Shown here: positions 8,668 through 16,337 of the stretch, piece by piece | Position numbering within the stretch: position 1 is the stretch's first letter | How the letters are laid out: the number at the start of each line of letters is the position of its first letter | Assembly (NCBI RefSeq): GCF_015461845.1 | Contig: NZ_JACOPW010000003.1 | Location: 186,001-250,000 of the forward strand | Length of the DNA stretch: 64,000 bases | From: Pseudomonas mucoides | GTDB lineage: Bacteria; Pseudomonadota; Gammaproteobacteria; Pseudomonadales; Pseudomonadaceae | Reading direction: 5' to 3' | Translations under genes and position numbers: made by a program | Notes under the pieces: model-generated | What the model saw: the letters and a program-made list of their open reading frames with translations, nothing else | Told to the model about the DNA's origin: nothing | The model's database searches: none

Positions 8668-8897
8668 CCTGTCGCTGACCATTGTTGGCGATAGGGTTTC
8701 GCAGCCCTAGCGAGTTAGATCCACAACCGTCAAAATACGGCGCGGCAACTTTGCCTGTGCTCTTTTTATGGCGGCTGTGCGTGGGAGACCATCTGGTCTG
8801 CCGGGTCTTAACTCCTCGGTCTGCGAACCCGCGCGCAGTTGCCACCCAATTTGTTTCGCAGCAGACGGTGGCAAATTCTTTTTTTGAGTTAAGGATT
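8668..8897 (+). promoter_or_regulatory. Structured leader before the small DUF6124-like gene
   Basis: The roughly 230 bases upstream of the ATG at 8902 contain stacked hairpins: CGATAGGG with CCCTAGCG near 8690-8715, ACCA with GGT near 8790, and an 8-bp perfect stem TTGCCACC (8839-8846) with GGTGGCAA (8867-8874). The last stem is followed by a T-rich run (8876-8885) and then AAGGA just before the ATG, so it has the shape of a terminator or attenuator within the leader. I recall similar leaders before related small Pseudomonas genes, but cannot confirm that here. Confidence 0.45.
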
Positions 8898-8901
8898 TTC
8901 C

Positions 8902-9194
8902 ATGAGCAATCAGCAACCGCCACGCCGCTTTACCCCAATGTCCCAGCTGTCCACCGACTATCCCGTCCTTCTCATCGACAGCGACGCCCCGCTACGCGAA
9001 CTCCACAACTGCGTCAGTGAACGTCTCAACGCCGTCCTCAAGTACCTGAACCTGATGGCCTGCACCAGCCTCCCCGATTACGCCGAAAACGATATCAACA
9101 CCGTCACCACATTGCGCGAATCCTGGTCCAGGATATCGCTGACGTGTTTGGGGTAATCGAGCAGCGAGGGTTCGAATTACCTAAAGTTCGCTAG
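8902..9194 (+). pseudogene. Frameshifted small DUF6124/DUF3077-like gene
   Basis: The reading frame from the ATG at 8902 encodes MSNQQPPRRF onward and would end at 9156 as an 84-residue product. The expected C-terminal part continues in the -1 frame from about base 9108: HIARILVQDIADVFGVIEQR, ending at the TAG at 9192-9194. A single base loss near 9105-9108 explains this; restored, the protein would be about 97 residues. It resembles the short, leader-preceded DUF6124/DUF3077-type proteins common in fluorescent pseudomonads, whose function is unknown; that family label is tentative. A strong SD (AAGGA) precedes the start and a terminator follows at 9211. Confidence 0.6.
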
Positions 9195-9210
9195 CAAATA
9201 TTCACGCAAT

Positions 9211-9235
9211 AAAAACCCGCGCATAGCGGGTTTTT
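9211..9235 (+). terminator. Rho-independent terminator
   Basis: AAAAACCCGC, five-base loop GCATA, GCGGGTTTTT. It follows the frameshifted small gene and works in either direction. Confidence 0.85.
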
Positions 9236-9335
9236 ATTAAAGGCACAAACACCAAATCTTAATACTTAAAACTCGAAGTTCGCCAACAACACTCAAACAA
9301 CGCCTACTCAACGGAGGACCAACTGGAACAACAAT

Positions 9336-9356
9336 GGGGACAGATTTATTTAATTA
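9336..9356 (+). repeat. RAYT-type end motif, copy 1
   Basis: GGGGACAGATTTATTTAAT followed by TA. The same motif recurs at 9718-9738 and, inverted, at 10841-10861, with a decayed copy at 10055-10071. From memory, this motif often flanks RAYT transposase genes in gammaproteobacteria. Confidence 0.65.
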
Positions 9357-9452
9357 CACCACCGACTGCCCCGTCCTGCTGATAGACAGTGATAGTCTGC
9401 TACACATGCTCCACAGACAGACCTGTTTAACACTCTATTTCTTACCACAATA
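9357..9452 (+). pseudogene. Second fragment of the DUF6124-like gene
   Basis: Starting immediately after the end motif, an open frame without a start encodes TTDCPVLLIDSDSLLHMLH, clearly related to STDYPVLLIDSDAPLRELH in the gene at 8902. Similarity stops after about 20 residues and the frame ends at a TAA at 9450-9452. It overlaps the 3' end of the small gene on the opposite strand. It reads as a scar of a paralogous copy interrupted at an element boundary. Confidence 0.6.
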
Positions 9453-9677
9453 AATCTCTCGCTTAAGGAGATAAGGGCTCGTTCGTGTTTCCCATTCCGC
9501 ATGCGCCTTATCTCTTGCCTCATCAACTGAGCCAGCTTTAAAGGCTTTAGAAACCTCCCCATTATGAGACCTATAACTACACGTATACTCTGAGTCTTCA
9601 GCTCTCAAGCTGAGAGATAGAAACAGCATTAAAGAAAACGTGACGAATAAAACAAGTATTTTTCTTGGCAGATACAT
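9435..9677 (-). CDS. Small secreted protein of unknown function
   Basis: An 80-residue product that I do not recognise. It has a clear signal sequence: basic start MYLPRK, a hydrophobic core to about residue 24, and a likely cut after LRA. The mature part of about 54 residues has cysteines in YTCSYRS and IYCGKK that could pair. A strong SD (AAGGGGG) precedes the ATG. Base use is AT-richer than in the core genes, in keeping with transfer. A RAYT-type end motif lies about 40 bases upstream, and the next gene of similar design follows on the same strand. Confidence 0.6.
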   Translation of the reverse strand: MYLPRKILVLFVTFSLMLFLSLSLRAEDSEYTCSYRSHNGEVSKAFKAGSVDEARDKAHAEWETRTSPYLLKREIYCGKK

Positions 9678-9717
9678 ATTGCAACCCCCTTACTTAAAAT
9701 ATGAAGATGAGAACAAT

Positions 9718-9738
9718 GGGGACACATTTATTTAATTA
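9718..9738 (+). repeat. RAYT-type end motif, copy 2
   Basis: GGGGACACATTTATTTAAT followed by TA, one mismatch to copy 1 at 9336, between the two small secreted-protein genes. Confidence 0.65.
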
Positions 9739-9822
9739 TCGTCAAGAAACGAAGTACATCAACAGGCGCAGAATCTAGAGTAAATTTGCGGGGATCTCTC
9801 AGGGAGAGATCCATTTAGCCCT

Positions 9823-10011
9823 CTACTTCTTTTTACAGTTTTCATTTTTAGGATCATAATTCTCCTTGGTACACTCAGCAGCAAAGACGTTTTTTGAAGA
9901 ATGTCCTGTTTCGTCATAAGACGCGCCCTGAGTTGTATCTTTAGCAACAGCCAATCCACACGCGGCGGAAAGACTCATAACTAGAAACATAATTGCAGTA
10001 GTTTTTTTCAT
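9823..10011 (-). CDS. Small secreted lysine-rich protein of unknown function
   Basis: A 62-residue product beginning MKKTTAIMFLVMSLSAACGLAVA, a strong signal peptide with likely cleavage after AVA. The mature part of about 39 residues contains two cysteines (AECTKEN and ENCKKK) and ends in lysines. GAGGTGAG stands directly before the ATG as an SD. No family was recognised. The local base composition is AT-rich, and the gene lies between RAYT-type motifs, so it may be horizontally acquired. Confidence 0.6.
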   Translation of the reverse strand: MKKTTAIMFLVMSLSAACGLAVAKDTTQGASYDETGHSSKNVFAAECTKENYDPKNENCKKK

Positions 10012-10054
10012 AACTCACCTCACACACAACAAATAAAGGACCAATAAGAAAAAT

Positions 10055-10071
10055 GGAGCAGATTATTTAAT
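10055..10071 (+). repeat. Decayed RAYT-type end motif, copy 3
   Basis: GGAGCAGATTATTTAAT, a shortened variant of the motif at 9336. It is weaker than the others. Confidence 0.4.
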
Positions 10072-10214
10072 CCACCTCTTCCCCTTTCCTCTCGACTTAC
10101 ATATCAAACAATAGGCAGCAACCAGCATTAAATCACCTGTAATAAATGACAGTTTTTCATACGTTTTTGCGATAGCAGAGATAACTGAAAAGCAGACGAG
10201 ACTGAAAACAAATC

Positions 10215-10823
10215 CGAGCGGGCGACTTCCAGCGCTATCTCGAAGATCTGCGAGAGCTCAAAACGCTATATGACGTTAAAGTCTATGCCTTCTGTTTAAT
10301 GACCAATCATGTCCACTTACTCCTCGCACCAGGAGACGCGAGTCTCGGGCAATTGATGAAAGGCCTGGCGGGCCGTATGACGCGCTATCGCAACAAGCTG
10401 GAGGGACGCTCCGGTACCTTGTGGGAGAGTCGATACAAATCCAGCGTGGTTCAATCCGACACCTATTTGCTGGCTTGTAGTCGATACATCGAGCTAAATC
10501 CGGTACGAGCGCAAATGGTACAGCGTGCACAGGATTACCCCTGGTCGAGCTTGCACCTGCGCCTCAACGAAGCGGCCGGACATCATTGGCTGGATGAAAA
10601 TCTTTGCTTTGCCGAATTGGGTAATACTCACGCCGAGCGACTTGCTCGCTATACCTCCTTTATGGAGCAGAGGATTCCCTCCTCGGAGTTGCAGTTGATC
10701 CGAGGAGCCCTTCAGCGCGGACAATTGACGGGCAATCCACGATTCACAGACGAGATTGAAAAAATTACTGGCCTGCGAATATCTCATCGAGCGCAAGGCA
10801 GACCTGCGAAGCAACTCGAATAA
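10215..10823 (+). pseudogene. 5'-truncated REP-associated tyrosine transposase (RAYT)
   Basis: The recognisable reading frame begins after an in-frame TGA at 10203-10205 and encodes AGDFQRYLEDLRELKTLYD, then MTNHVHLLLAP, which holds the HUH motif of Y1/IS200-like transposases, then CSRYIELNPVRA with the probable catalytic tyrosine. RAYTs mobilise or copy REP sequences. Roughly the first 50-60 residues expected for the family are missing, and the ATG at 10299 lies inside the conserved core just before the HUH motif, so a normal protein is unlikely. The C-terminus (YPWSSLHLRL onward) is complete, ending with a stop at 10821-10823. Confidence 0.8.
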
Positions 10824-10840
10824 AATAACGCCGGGGACGA

Positions 10841-10861
10841 TTATTAAATAAATCTGTCCCC
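10841..10861 (-). repeat. RAYT-type end motif, inverted copy
   Basis: Read on the minus strand: GGGGACAGATTTATTTAAT, then AA. It sits 17 bases after the RAYT stop, facing copies 1 and 2. A partly matching GGGGACGATTATT precedes it on the plus strand, so the junction is itself palindromic. Confidence 0.65.
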
Positions 10862-10869
10862 TTTTAGTC

Positions 10870-11007
10870 TGTCTCAACGAATCGGCTGAAAATCATTGGC
10901 TGGATGAAGATCTCTATTTCACCGAACTCGGTAAAACTCACAATGTACGCCTTGCTCGCTATACCCTTCAGCGTGTAGTGAATAGTCCTACGTTGCCGCC
11001 TGCCTGA
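10870..11007 (+). pseudogene. Second RAYT fragment
   Basis: A start-less frame encodes LNESAENHWLDEDLYFTELG and LARYT, parallel to LNEAAGHHWLDENLCFAELG in the RAYT about 300 bases upstream (copy at 10563-10658). DNA identity is visibly high over about 95 bases; after LARYT the sequence diverges and ends at a TGA (11005-11007). It is an internal piece only, so it marks a second, older insertion or a partial duplication. Confidence 0.65.
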
Positions 11008-11034
11008 GCGTGGGTCGGATCAGTGAGAAATCAC

Positions 11035-11149
11035 TGTCCAAGTGCTCGTGGAATCAGTGTCCAAGTGGCCGTGGAATGAGTGTCCAAGTCAGCGTGGAAT
11101 CGCTGTCCAAGTGTTCGTGGAATGGGTGTCCAAATGCGCGTGGAATCCG
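11035..11149. repeat. Five exact 23-bp tandem units (IS-end-like)
   Basis: Units start at 11035, 11058, 11081, 11104 and 11127. Each reads TGTCCAAGT or a close variant, two to three variable bases, CGTGGAAT, then three variable bases. The period is exactly 23 with no indels. This pattern resembles the multiple transposase-binding repeats at IS21-family ends, but no transposase gene is present, so at most a solo end remains. There are no spacers, so it is not a CRISPR array. Confidence 0.75.
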
Positions 11150-11193
11150 CAGGTTAGATACACCTAAAGCCAAGTAGCCGATTTTCAAGCAAT

Positions 11194-11220
11194 AAAAACT
11201 CGCATTTATGCGGGTTTTTT
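11194..11220 (+). terminator. Rho-independent terminator
   Basis: AAAAACTCGCAT pairs with ATGCGGGTTTTTT around a two-base loop, downstream of the 23-bp array. Confidence 0.75.
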
Positions 11221-11430
11221 GTTCGTACGCTTTCGTCCCATCCGCTAAGTGCAAGCTGGTTTATTTATAGCAAAAGGATATTAAAAACTGTCAGATTTTA
11301 CAGGTGCGGATAGAGAGACCGACACCTATTCTCTTCCATGCAGCACTGCTAAAGAAAAACGAATAAAAAAGCCAACCCAACTCTTTCTTAGCTTCTGATT
11401 TTCTAACTTAATTAGTGAGGGAACACTTCC
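11221..11430. other. AT-rich upstream region of the 178-aa gene
   Basis: No gene is supported here. The region is AT-rich compared with the core chromosome and must hold the promoter of the gene at 11431, but no clear -35/-10 pair could be fixed. Confidence 0.4.
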
Positions 11431-11967
11431 ATGGCCAGCTTGCCGTATTACCACGAATCTTATGTTGCCTCACTTATCAAGTCCCAGCTCGAACGCGGCG
11501 ATATACAAACATTAATTTCCGAGAAAGAACTACGCTCTATGGAACAATCAGAGGAACAATCAGAGGAACAACTAGACTTTTGCTTACCCAAAGAGGATGA
11601 CCATCAGCACCTCCATATTTACGACTTATTGAAAAAATTACACCCCCTCTCTAATATCAACCAATTTCAGACATTTAAGCAACTTGCATCCGCGGAAAAT
11701 GAAGCTACTAAAAAAGCTGCGGAAGAAATGATGAAAACTCATCATAAAAAACTATCCGGACGCAACACAGGGGCTTCCCAAATAGATTACATTAGAGCAA
11801 AGAACGCACAATTTGGACTTGATATAAACCAACCCACCGAATCAGAGATAGAAGATGCAGGTAAAATTCTACAGCGAATAAAGGCAAGCGGTGAATATGA
11901 AGGATTCAACGCAGCGTATGAGGATTTTCGACGCGAAGGGGCCCGTATTGACTGGGTGCCAAATTAA
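11431..11967 (+). CDS. Unrecognised 178-aa protein in the accessory zone
   Basis: I do not recognise this protein. It is soluble, without a signal peptide or membrane segment. An acidic stretch with the repeat EQSEEQSEEQ (about residues 31-41, from a 15-bp DNA direct repeat) precedes a charged helical middle (about 60-110), then a C-terminal half with GRNTGASQIDYIRAKNAQFG and EGARIDWVPN. GAGGGAAC is a good SD for the ATG. The gene is much AT-richer than its neighbours, and it sits between an IS-end-like array and a terminator. An effector, phage-derived or antitoxin-like protein is conceivable, but nothing seen selects one. Confidence 0.6.
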   Translation: MASLPYYHESYVASLIKSQLERGDIQTLISEKELRSMEQSEEQSEEQLDFCLPKEDDHQHLHIYDLLKKLHPLSNINQFQTFKQLASAENEATKKAAEEMMKTHHKKLSGRNTGASQIDYIRAKNAQFGLDINQPTESEIEDAGKILQRIKASGEYEGFNAAYEDFRREGARIDWVPN

Positions 11968-12032
11968 ATTTGACTTATATAACTAAATACAAAACATTCT
12001 ATTGTTTCTTTGAAACCAAGAGTAACTCCATT

Positions 12033-12060
12033 AAAAACCCGCCGATCGGCGGGTTTTTTT
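12033..12060. terminator. Bidirectional terminator between the 178-aa gene and fba
   Basis: AAAAACCCGCC, loop GAT, GGCGGGTTTTTTT. It can end both the plus-strand accessory gene and the minus-strand fba transcript. Confidence 0.85.
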
Positions 12061-12081
12061 AACTACTGAAACACGGAAGAA

Positions 12082-13146
12082 TTAGTTCACCTTAGCGTTC
12101 AACTCACCCTTCAAATACCGCTGATACATCGCTTCCAACGAGATCGGCTTGATCTTCGAAGCATTCCCCGCAGTACCAAACGCTTCATAACGAGCAATAC
12201 AAACATCACGCATCGCAGTCACAGTCGCGCCGAAGAATTTACGTGGATCGAATTCACTCGGGTTGGTGGCCATCAGGCGACGCATCGCACCGGTCGACGC
12301 CAAACGCAGGTCAGTATCAATGTTGACCTTACGCACGCCGTGCTTGATGCCTTCAACGATCTCTTCAACCGGCACGCCGTAGGTTTCTTTGATGTCGCCG
12401 CCGTACTGGTTGATGATCGCCAGCCACTCTTGCGGAACCGAAGAGGAACCGTGCATCACCAGGTGGGTGTTCGGGATGCGCTTGTGGATTTCTTTGATGC
12501 GGTCGATGGCCAGCACGTCGCCGGTAGGTGGCTTGGTGAATTTGTACGCGCCGTGGCTGGTGCCGATGGCGATGGCCAGGGCATCAACCTGAGTGCGTTT
12601 GACGAAGTCAGCGGCTTCTTCCGGGTCGGTCAGCATTTGGCTGTGATCCAGAACGCCTTCGGCGCCGATGCCGTCTTCTTCACCGGCCATGCCGGTTTCC
12701 AGCGAACCCAGGCAGCCCAACTCGCCTTCTACCGAAACGCCGCAGGCGTGAGCCATGGCCACGGTTTGTTGGGTAACACGGACGTTGTAGTCGTAGTCGG
12801 TCGGAGTCTTGCCGTCTTCGCCCAGAGAACCGTCCATCATCACCGAGCTGAAGCCCAGTTGGATGGAGCGCTGGCAGACGTCAGGGCTGGTGCCGTGGTC
12901 CTGGTGCATGCACACCGGGATGTGCGGGAATTCTTCGATCGCCGCCAGGATCAGGTGGCGCAGGAACGGGGCGCCGGCGTATTTGCGAGCACCGGCCGAG
13001 GCCTGGACGATCACCGGAGAGTCAGTCTTGTCAGCGGCTTCCATGATGGCGCGCATCTGCTCAAGGTTGTTGACGTTGAAGGCTGGAACGCCGTAGCCGA
13101 ACTCGGCTGCGTGGTCCAGCATCTGGCGCATGCTGATAAGTGCCAT
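12082..13146 (-). CDS. fba: Class II fructose-1,6-bisphosphate aldolase
   Basis: The 354-residue product is a zinc-dependent class II aldolase of the Calvin-subtype (CbbA/Fda). The motif MHQDHG at 80-85 holds the catalytic Asp83 and zinc ligand His84, and later GTSHGAYKF and VMHGSSSVP supply further active-site residues. It interconverts fructose-1,6-bisphosphate with DHAP and glyceraldehyde-3-phosphate; in pseudomonads, which lack a full EMP route, it serves mainly gluconeogenesis. It is the distal member of the minus-strand carbon block with two lipoprotein genes, pgk, epd and tkt. A terminator follows at 12033-12060. Confidence 0.97.
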   Translation of the reverse strand: MALISMRQMLDHAAEFGYGVPAFNVNNLEQMRAIMEAADKTDSPVIVQASAGARKYAGAPFLRHLILAAIEEFPHIPVCMHQDHGTSPDVCQRSIQLGFSSVMMDGSLGEDGKTPTDYDYNVRVTQQTVAMAHACGVSVEGELGCLGSLETGMAGEEDGIGAEGVLDHSQMLTDPEEAADFVKRTQVDALAIAIGTSHGAYKFTKPPTGDVLAIDRIKEIHKRIPNTHLVMHGSSSVPQEWLAIINQYGGDIKETYGVPVEEIVEGIKHGVRKVNIDTDLRLASTGAMRRLMATNPSEFDPRKFFGATVTAMRDVCIARYEAFGTAGNASKIKPISLEAMYQRYLKGELNAKVN

Positions 13147-13274
13147 TGTGTGTGTCTCTCCCGGTTTGGGTCGTTAATCGTGCCAGCCTGCCGTAGCGGC
13201 GGCGGCTATTCAAGTTATTGCAGATCGGGGGTAAAGCCCGGGCTGCGAATTCGGGTGTTGCCTGAATCTGTCAA

Positions 13275-13607
13275 TTACTGCGCTTTACAACCGCGGCCAA
13301 TCAAATCATTGGTGGCGACCCAGTAAACCAGGCCTTCCTCACCTTTTATGTGAAACGCCAGCATGTCATTGCTGTACAGCGAACCTTCGGCGCCCGGCTC
13401 CTGCTTCAAGCGGTACACCTGATCGGCTCCGCCGAGGCGCACGTCGACTTCCTTGCGGCTGTCGTCGGTGTAGCGCCACAGCACTTTGGCCTGGCTGTCA
13501 CAGGTCCAGGTGGTCCAGTTATCCACGGGGGCGGACGACTGGAACAGGTTCAACTGAGCGCAACCGGCCAGCAACGCCAACGCCGTAACGGCGATAAAAC
13601 CTTTCAT
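13275..13607 (-). CDS. MliC-family lysozyme-inhibitor-like lipoprotein
   Basis: Starting at the ATG at 13607 (SD CGAGGAAC), the 110-residue product has a signal sequence and lipobox LLAGC with Cys16. The mature part shows the MliC/PliC pattern: a tryptophan- and cysteine-bearing start (TTWTCDSQ) and SLYSNDMLAFHIKGEEGLV near the C-terminus, similar to the lysozyme-binding loop of MliC. Family proteins are outer-membrane lipoproteins that inhibit C-type lysozyme; that role is inferred here. An in-frame upstream ATG at 13673 adds residues that would bury the signal, so it was rejected. Confidence 0.75.
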   Translation of the reverse strand: MKGFIAVTALALLAGCAQLNLFQSSAPVDNWTTWTCDSQAKVLWRYTDDSRKEVDVRLGGADQVYRLKQEPGAEGSLYSNDMLAFHIKGEEGLVYWVATNDLIGRGCKAQ

Positions 13608-13663
13608 CCATGTTCCTCGACTGACGGCGCACGCCGCCAGCCCTGAGTAATGAGTCAGACCCG

Positions 13664-13885
13664 TCAAGGACAACCATGTTCCTTGGCGGGTGTCTGTGTC
13701 TCGTATTTATCCAGGCCATCGGGACCGGAACGCTTGTTTAGCACAGGATTGGTTTCCGCTTGCCAGTCGGCCTGGTAGCAGCCTTTTTCCTGCGACTGCG
13801 GCGCAGGCTCCGGCGTGGCTTTCGGGTTACTCCCGCAAGCCGCCAGCATGCCCGCTGCGATCAACAGCGTTAACGTCTTGACCAT
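13664..13885 (-). CDS. Small lipoprotein of unknown function
   Basis: A 73-residue product starting MVKTLTLLIAAGMLAACG, with lipobox LAAC at Cys17 and a serine-asparagine after it. The mature part is proline-rich (PEPAPQ) and polar with two more cysteines (Cys36 in KGCYQ and Cys72 near the end). AAAGGAG is an excellent SD. It lies 34 bases downstream of pgk on the same strand. A small gene at this place beside pgk is also recalled from P. aeruginosa. No function is known. Confidence 0.65.
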   Translation of the reverse strand: MVKTLTLLIAAGMLAACGSNPKATPEPAPQSQEKGCYQADWQAETNPVLNKRSGPDGLDKYETQTPAKEHGCP

Positions 13886-13919
13886 GTAAACACTCCTTTG
13901 CCTGGTCAAATGGGCGGCC

Positions 13920-15083
13920 TCAGGCCTTCGCCCGGCTTTCCAGGACTTCAACGGCTGGCAGCACTTTGCCTTCGACGAACTCGAGGAAAGCGCCGCCGCC
14001 GGTAGAAATGTAGGAGATCTGATCCGCAACGCCATATTTATCAATGGCCGCCAGGGTGTCGCCGCCGCCAGCGATGGAGAACGCCGAGCTTTCGGCGATA
14101 GCCTGGGCCAGCACTTTGGTGCCGTTGCCGAACTGGTCGAATTCAAACACGCCAACCGGGCCGTTCCACAGAATGGTCTTGGACGACTTCAGCAGCTCGG
14201 CGAAATTCGCTGCGGTCTGCGGGCCGATGTCCAGGATCATGTCGTCGGCAGCCACATCAGCGATCAGCTTGACGGTAGCGGTCGCGCTTTCAGCGAATTC
14301 CTTGGCAACCACAACGTCCACCGGCAATGGCACGCTGACTTTGGCAGCGATTTCGCGAGCGGTGTCCAGCAGGTCCGGTTCATACAGAGACTTGCCGACC
14401 GGGTGACCGGCAGCGGCCAGGAAGGTGTTGGCAATGCCGCCGCCAACGATCAACTGGTTGCAGATCTGGCTCAGGCTGTTCAACACGTCGAGTTTGGTCG
14501 AGACCTTGGAGCCGGCAACGATGGCAGCCATTGGCTGGGCCGGGGCGCCGAGGGCTTTGCCCAGTGCGTCCAGCTCGGCGGCCAGCAACGGGCCAGCGGC
14601 AGCGACTTTGGCGAACTTGGCCACGCCGTGGGTCGAACCCTCGGCACGGTGCGCGGTGCCGAAGGCGTCCATCACGAATACGTCGCACAGGGCGGCGTAT
14701 TGCTGGGCCAGTTCGTCAGCGTTCTTTTTCTCGCCTTTGTTGAAGCGCACGTTTTCGAACAGCACGATGTCGCCGGCTTTCACGTCGACGCCGCCCAGAT
14801 AATCAGCGACCAGCGGTACTTCGCGGCCCAGGGCCTTGCTCAGGTAGTCAGCGACTGGCTTGAGGCTGTTCTCGGCCGAGAATTCGCCTTCGGTCGGACG
14901 GCCAAGGTGCGAGCAGACCATCACGGCCGCGCCTTTCTCCAGGGCCAGCTTGATGGTCGGCAGCGAGGCCAGGATTCGCGCATCGCTGGTGACAACACCG
15001 TCCTTGACTGGGACGTTGAGGTCTTCGCGGATCAGTACGCGCTTACCTTGCAGATCGAGGTCGGACATCTTCAACACGGTCAT
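13920..15083 (-). CDS. pgk: Phosphoglycerate kinase
   Basis: The 387-residue product converts 1,3-bisphosphoglycerate and ADP to 3-phosphoglycerate and ATP, reversibly. It begins [20 protein letters not shown] with the family's RxDLNVP substrate region, has VCSHLGRP near residue 60, and a C-terminal [10 protein letters not shown] nucleotide-binding loop. The ATG at 15083 gives the usual length; longer frames run into the epd end. It stands 17 bases after epd on the same strand and probably shares its transcript. Confidence 0.97.
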   Translation of the reverse strand: MTVLKMSDLDLQGKRVLIREDLNVPVKDGVVTSDARILASLPTIKLALEKGAAVMVCSHLGRPTEGEFSAENSLKPVADYLSKALGREVPLVADYLGGVDVKAGDIVLFENVRFNKGEKKNADELAQQYAALCDVFVMDAFGTAHRAEGSTHGVAKFAKVAAAGPLLAAELDALGKALGAPAQPMAAIVAGSKVSTKLDVLNSLSQICNQLIVGGGIANTFLAAAGHPVGKSLYEPDLLDTAREIAAKVSVPLPVDVVVAKEFAESATATVKLIADVAADDMILDIGPQTAANFAELLKSSKTILWNGPVGVFEFDQFGNGTKVLAQAIAESSAFSIAGGGDTLAAIDKYGVADQISYISTGGGAFLEFVEGKVLPAVEVLESRAKA

Positions 15084-15100
15084 GGGTCGCAATTCCTGAG

Positions 15101-16162
15101 TTACTGTTTTGGAGAAGCTGTTGGAGTAGCTGTTTGCAGATAGTGTTCTGCAACGTCCAGCATTCGGTTGGCAAACCCCCATTCGTTGTCGAACCAGGCC
15201 AGGATGTTCACCAGCCGCGGGCCGGAAACTCGAGTCTGACTGGCATCGACGATCGCCGAATGTGGGTCATGGTTAAAATCACAACTGGCGTGAGGCAACT
15301 CGGTATAGGCCAGCAAGCCTTTGAGCGGGCCACTGGTGGCGGCCTCGCGCAGAATCCGGTTGACCTCGGTGGCGTCGGTGTCGCTGACGGTCTGCATCGT
15401 AATGTCGAGGCAAGACACGTTAACCGTCGGCACTCGTACGGCTTTGGCCTGAATTCGCCCGGCAAGTTCCGGCAGCAGGCGTTCGATGCCGCGCGCCAGA
15501 CCGGTGGACACCGGGATCACCGACTGGAACGCCGAACGGGTACGGCGCAGGTCTTCGTGATGGTAGGCGTCAATCACCGGCTGATCGTTCATCGCCGAGT
15601 GAATAGTGGTGATCGACACGTATTCCAGGCCGATGGCCTGATCCAGCAGACGCAACAGCGGCACGCCGCAGTTGGTGGTGCAGGACGCGTTGGACACCAG
15701 CAGTTCGTCGCCGGTCAGGCAATCCTGGTTCACGCCGTAGACAATGGTGGCGTCGACATCCGCCTCGCTGGCCATCGGCTGGGAAAACAGCACGCGCGGC
15801 GCGCCGGCGTCGAGGAACCGCTGGCCGTCTTCACGGGTGTGATAAGCGCCGGAGCACTCCAGCACCAGATCGACGTCCAACGACGCCCAATCGATGCCTT
15901 CGGGGGTAGCACTGCGCAGGACCTTCACGCAGTCGCCATTAATATGCAGACAATCGCCCTCAACCCGCACTTCGCCGGGAAAACGCCCGTGAGTGGAGTC
16001 GAAGCGTGTCAGGTATTCGATGCTGGCCATGTCAGCCAGATCGTTGATCGCGACAATTTCAAACCCGGCCTTTTCGCCTCGCTCAAACAACGCACGCAAG
16101 ACGCAACGACCAATCCGGCCGTAGCCGTTGAGTGCAACTTTGTAAGGACGCGGTTGAGGCAT
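15101..16162 (-). CDS. epd: Erythrose-4-phosphate dehydrogenase
   Basis: A 353-residue GAPDH-like protein. The NAD-binding GYGRIG lies at 13-18 and the catalytic Cys161 in SNASCTTNC. Its place between tkt and pgk is that of epd (gapB), whose enzyme oxidises erythrose-4-phosphate to 4-phosphoerythronate for pyridoxal phosphate synthesis. A GAPDH role cannot be fully excluded by eye. The ATG at 16162 is the first that starts at the conserved N-terminus. A REP pair separates it from tkt. Confidence 0.88.
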   Translation of the reverse strand: MPQPRPYKVALNGYGRIGRCVLRALFERGEKAGFEIVAINDLADMASIEYLTRFDSTHGRFPGEVRVEGDCLHINGDCVKVLRSATPEGIDWASLDVDLVLECSGAYHTREDGQRFLDAGAPRVLFSQPMASEADVDATIVYGVNQDCLTGDELLVSNASCTTNCGVPLLRLLDQAIGLEYVSITTIHSAMNDQPVIDAYHHEDLRRTRSAFQSVIPVSTGLARGIERLLPELAGRIQAKAVRVPTVNVSCLDITMQTVSDTDATEVNRILREAATSGPLKGLLAYTELPHASCDFNHDPHSAIVDASQTRVSGPRLVNILAWFDNEWGFANRMLDVAEHYLQTATPTASPKQ

Positions 16163-16220
16163 GGGGTTCTCGATTACCGTGGTGAAACCGTTAGCGTGGT
16201 GTTGCCTGAACCACCGCTTT

Positions 16221-16307
16221 CGCGGGCAAGCCCGCTCCCACAGGTTCGTTGGTGTACACAACATGTGTGAGCAACCGAAAACACTGTGGGAGCGGGCTTG
16301 CCCGCGA
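16221..16307. repeat. REP inverted pair
   Basis: CGCGGGCAAGCCCGCTCCCA and TGGGAGCGGGCTTGCCCGCG lie in opposite orientation between tkt and epd, inside what is otherwise a same-strand gene run. Confidence 0.9.
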
Positions 16308-16337
16308 AGGCGTCGCTCAGGCGACACCTGATCCGGA

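Noticed and set aside
8490..8678. Small frames within the 8.3-8.9 kb gap
   Set aside because: They run through REP and GTAGCAGCTG repeats and lack SD sites.
9100..9115. Programmed -1 frameshift in the small gene
   Set aside because: No slippery heptamer or downstream stem is evident; a simple base loss is more likely.
10299..10823. Intact RAYT transposase gene from the internal ATG
   Set aside because: The frame is conserved upstream of this ATG but blocked by a TGA, so the N-terminal part is lost.
11035..11149. Possible CRISPR array
   Set aside because: Units are directly adjacent with no unique spacers of about 30 bases.
11054..11254. 66-residue minus-strand frame across the 23-bp units
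   Set aside because: It is made of the repeat and a terminator, with no SD or family.
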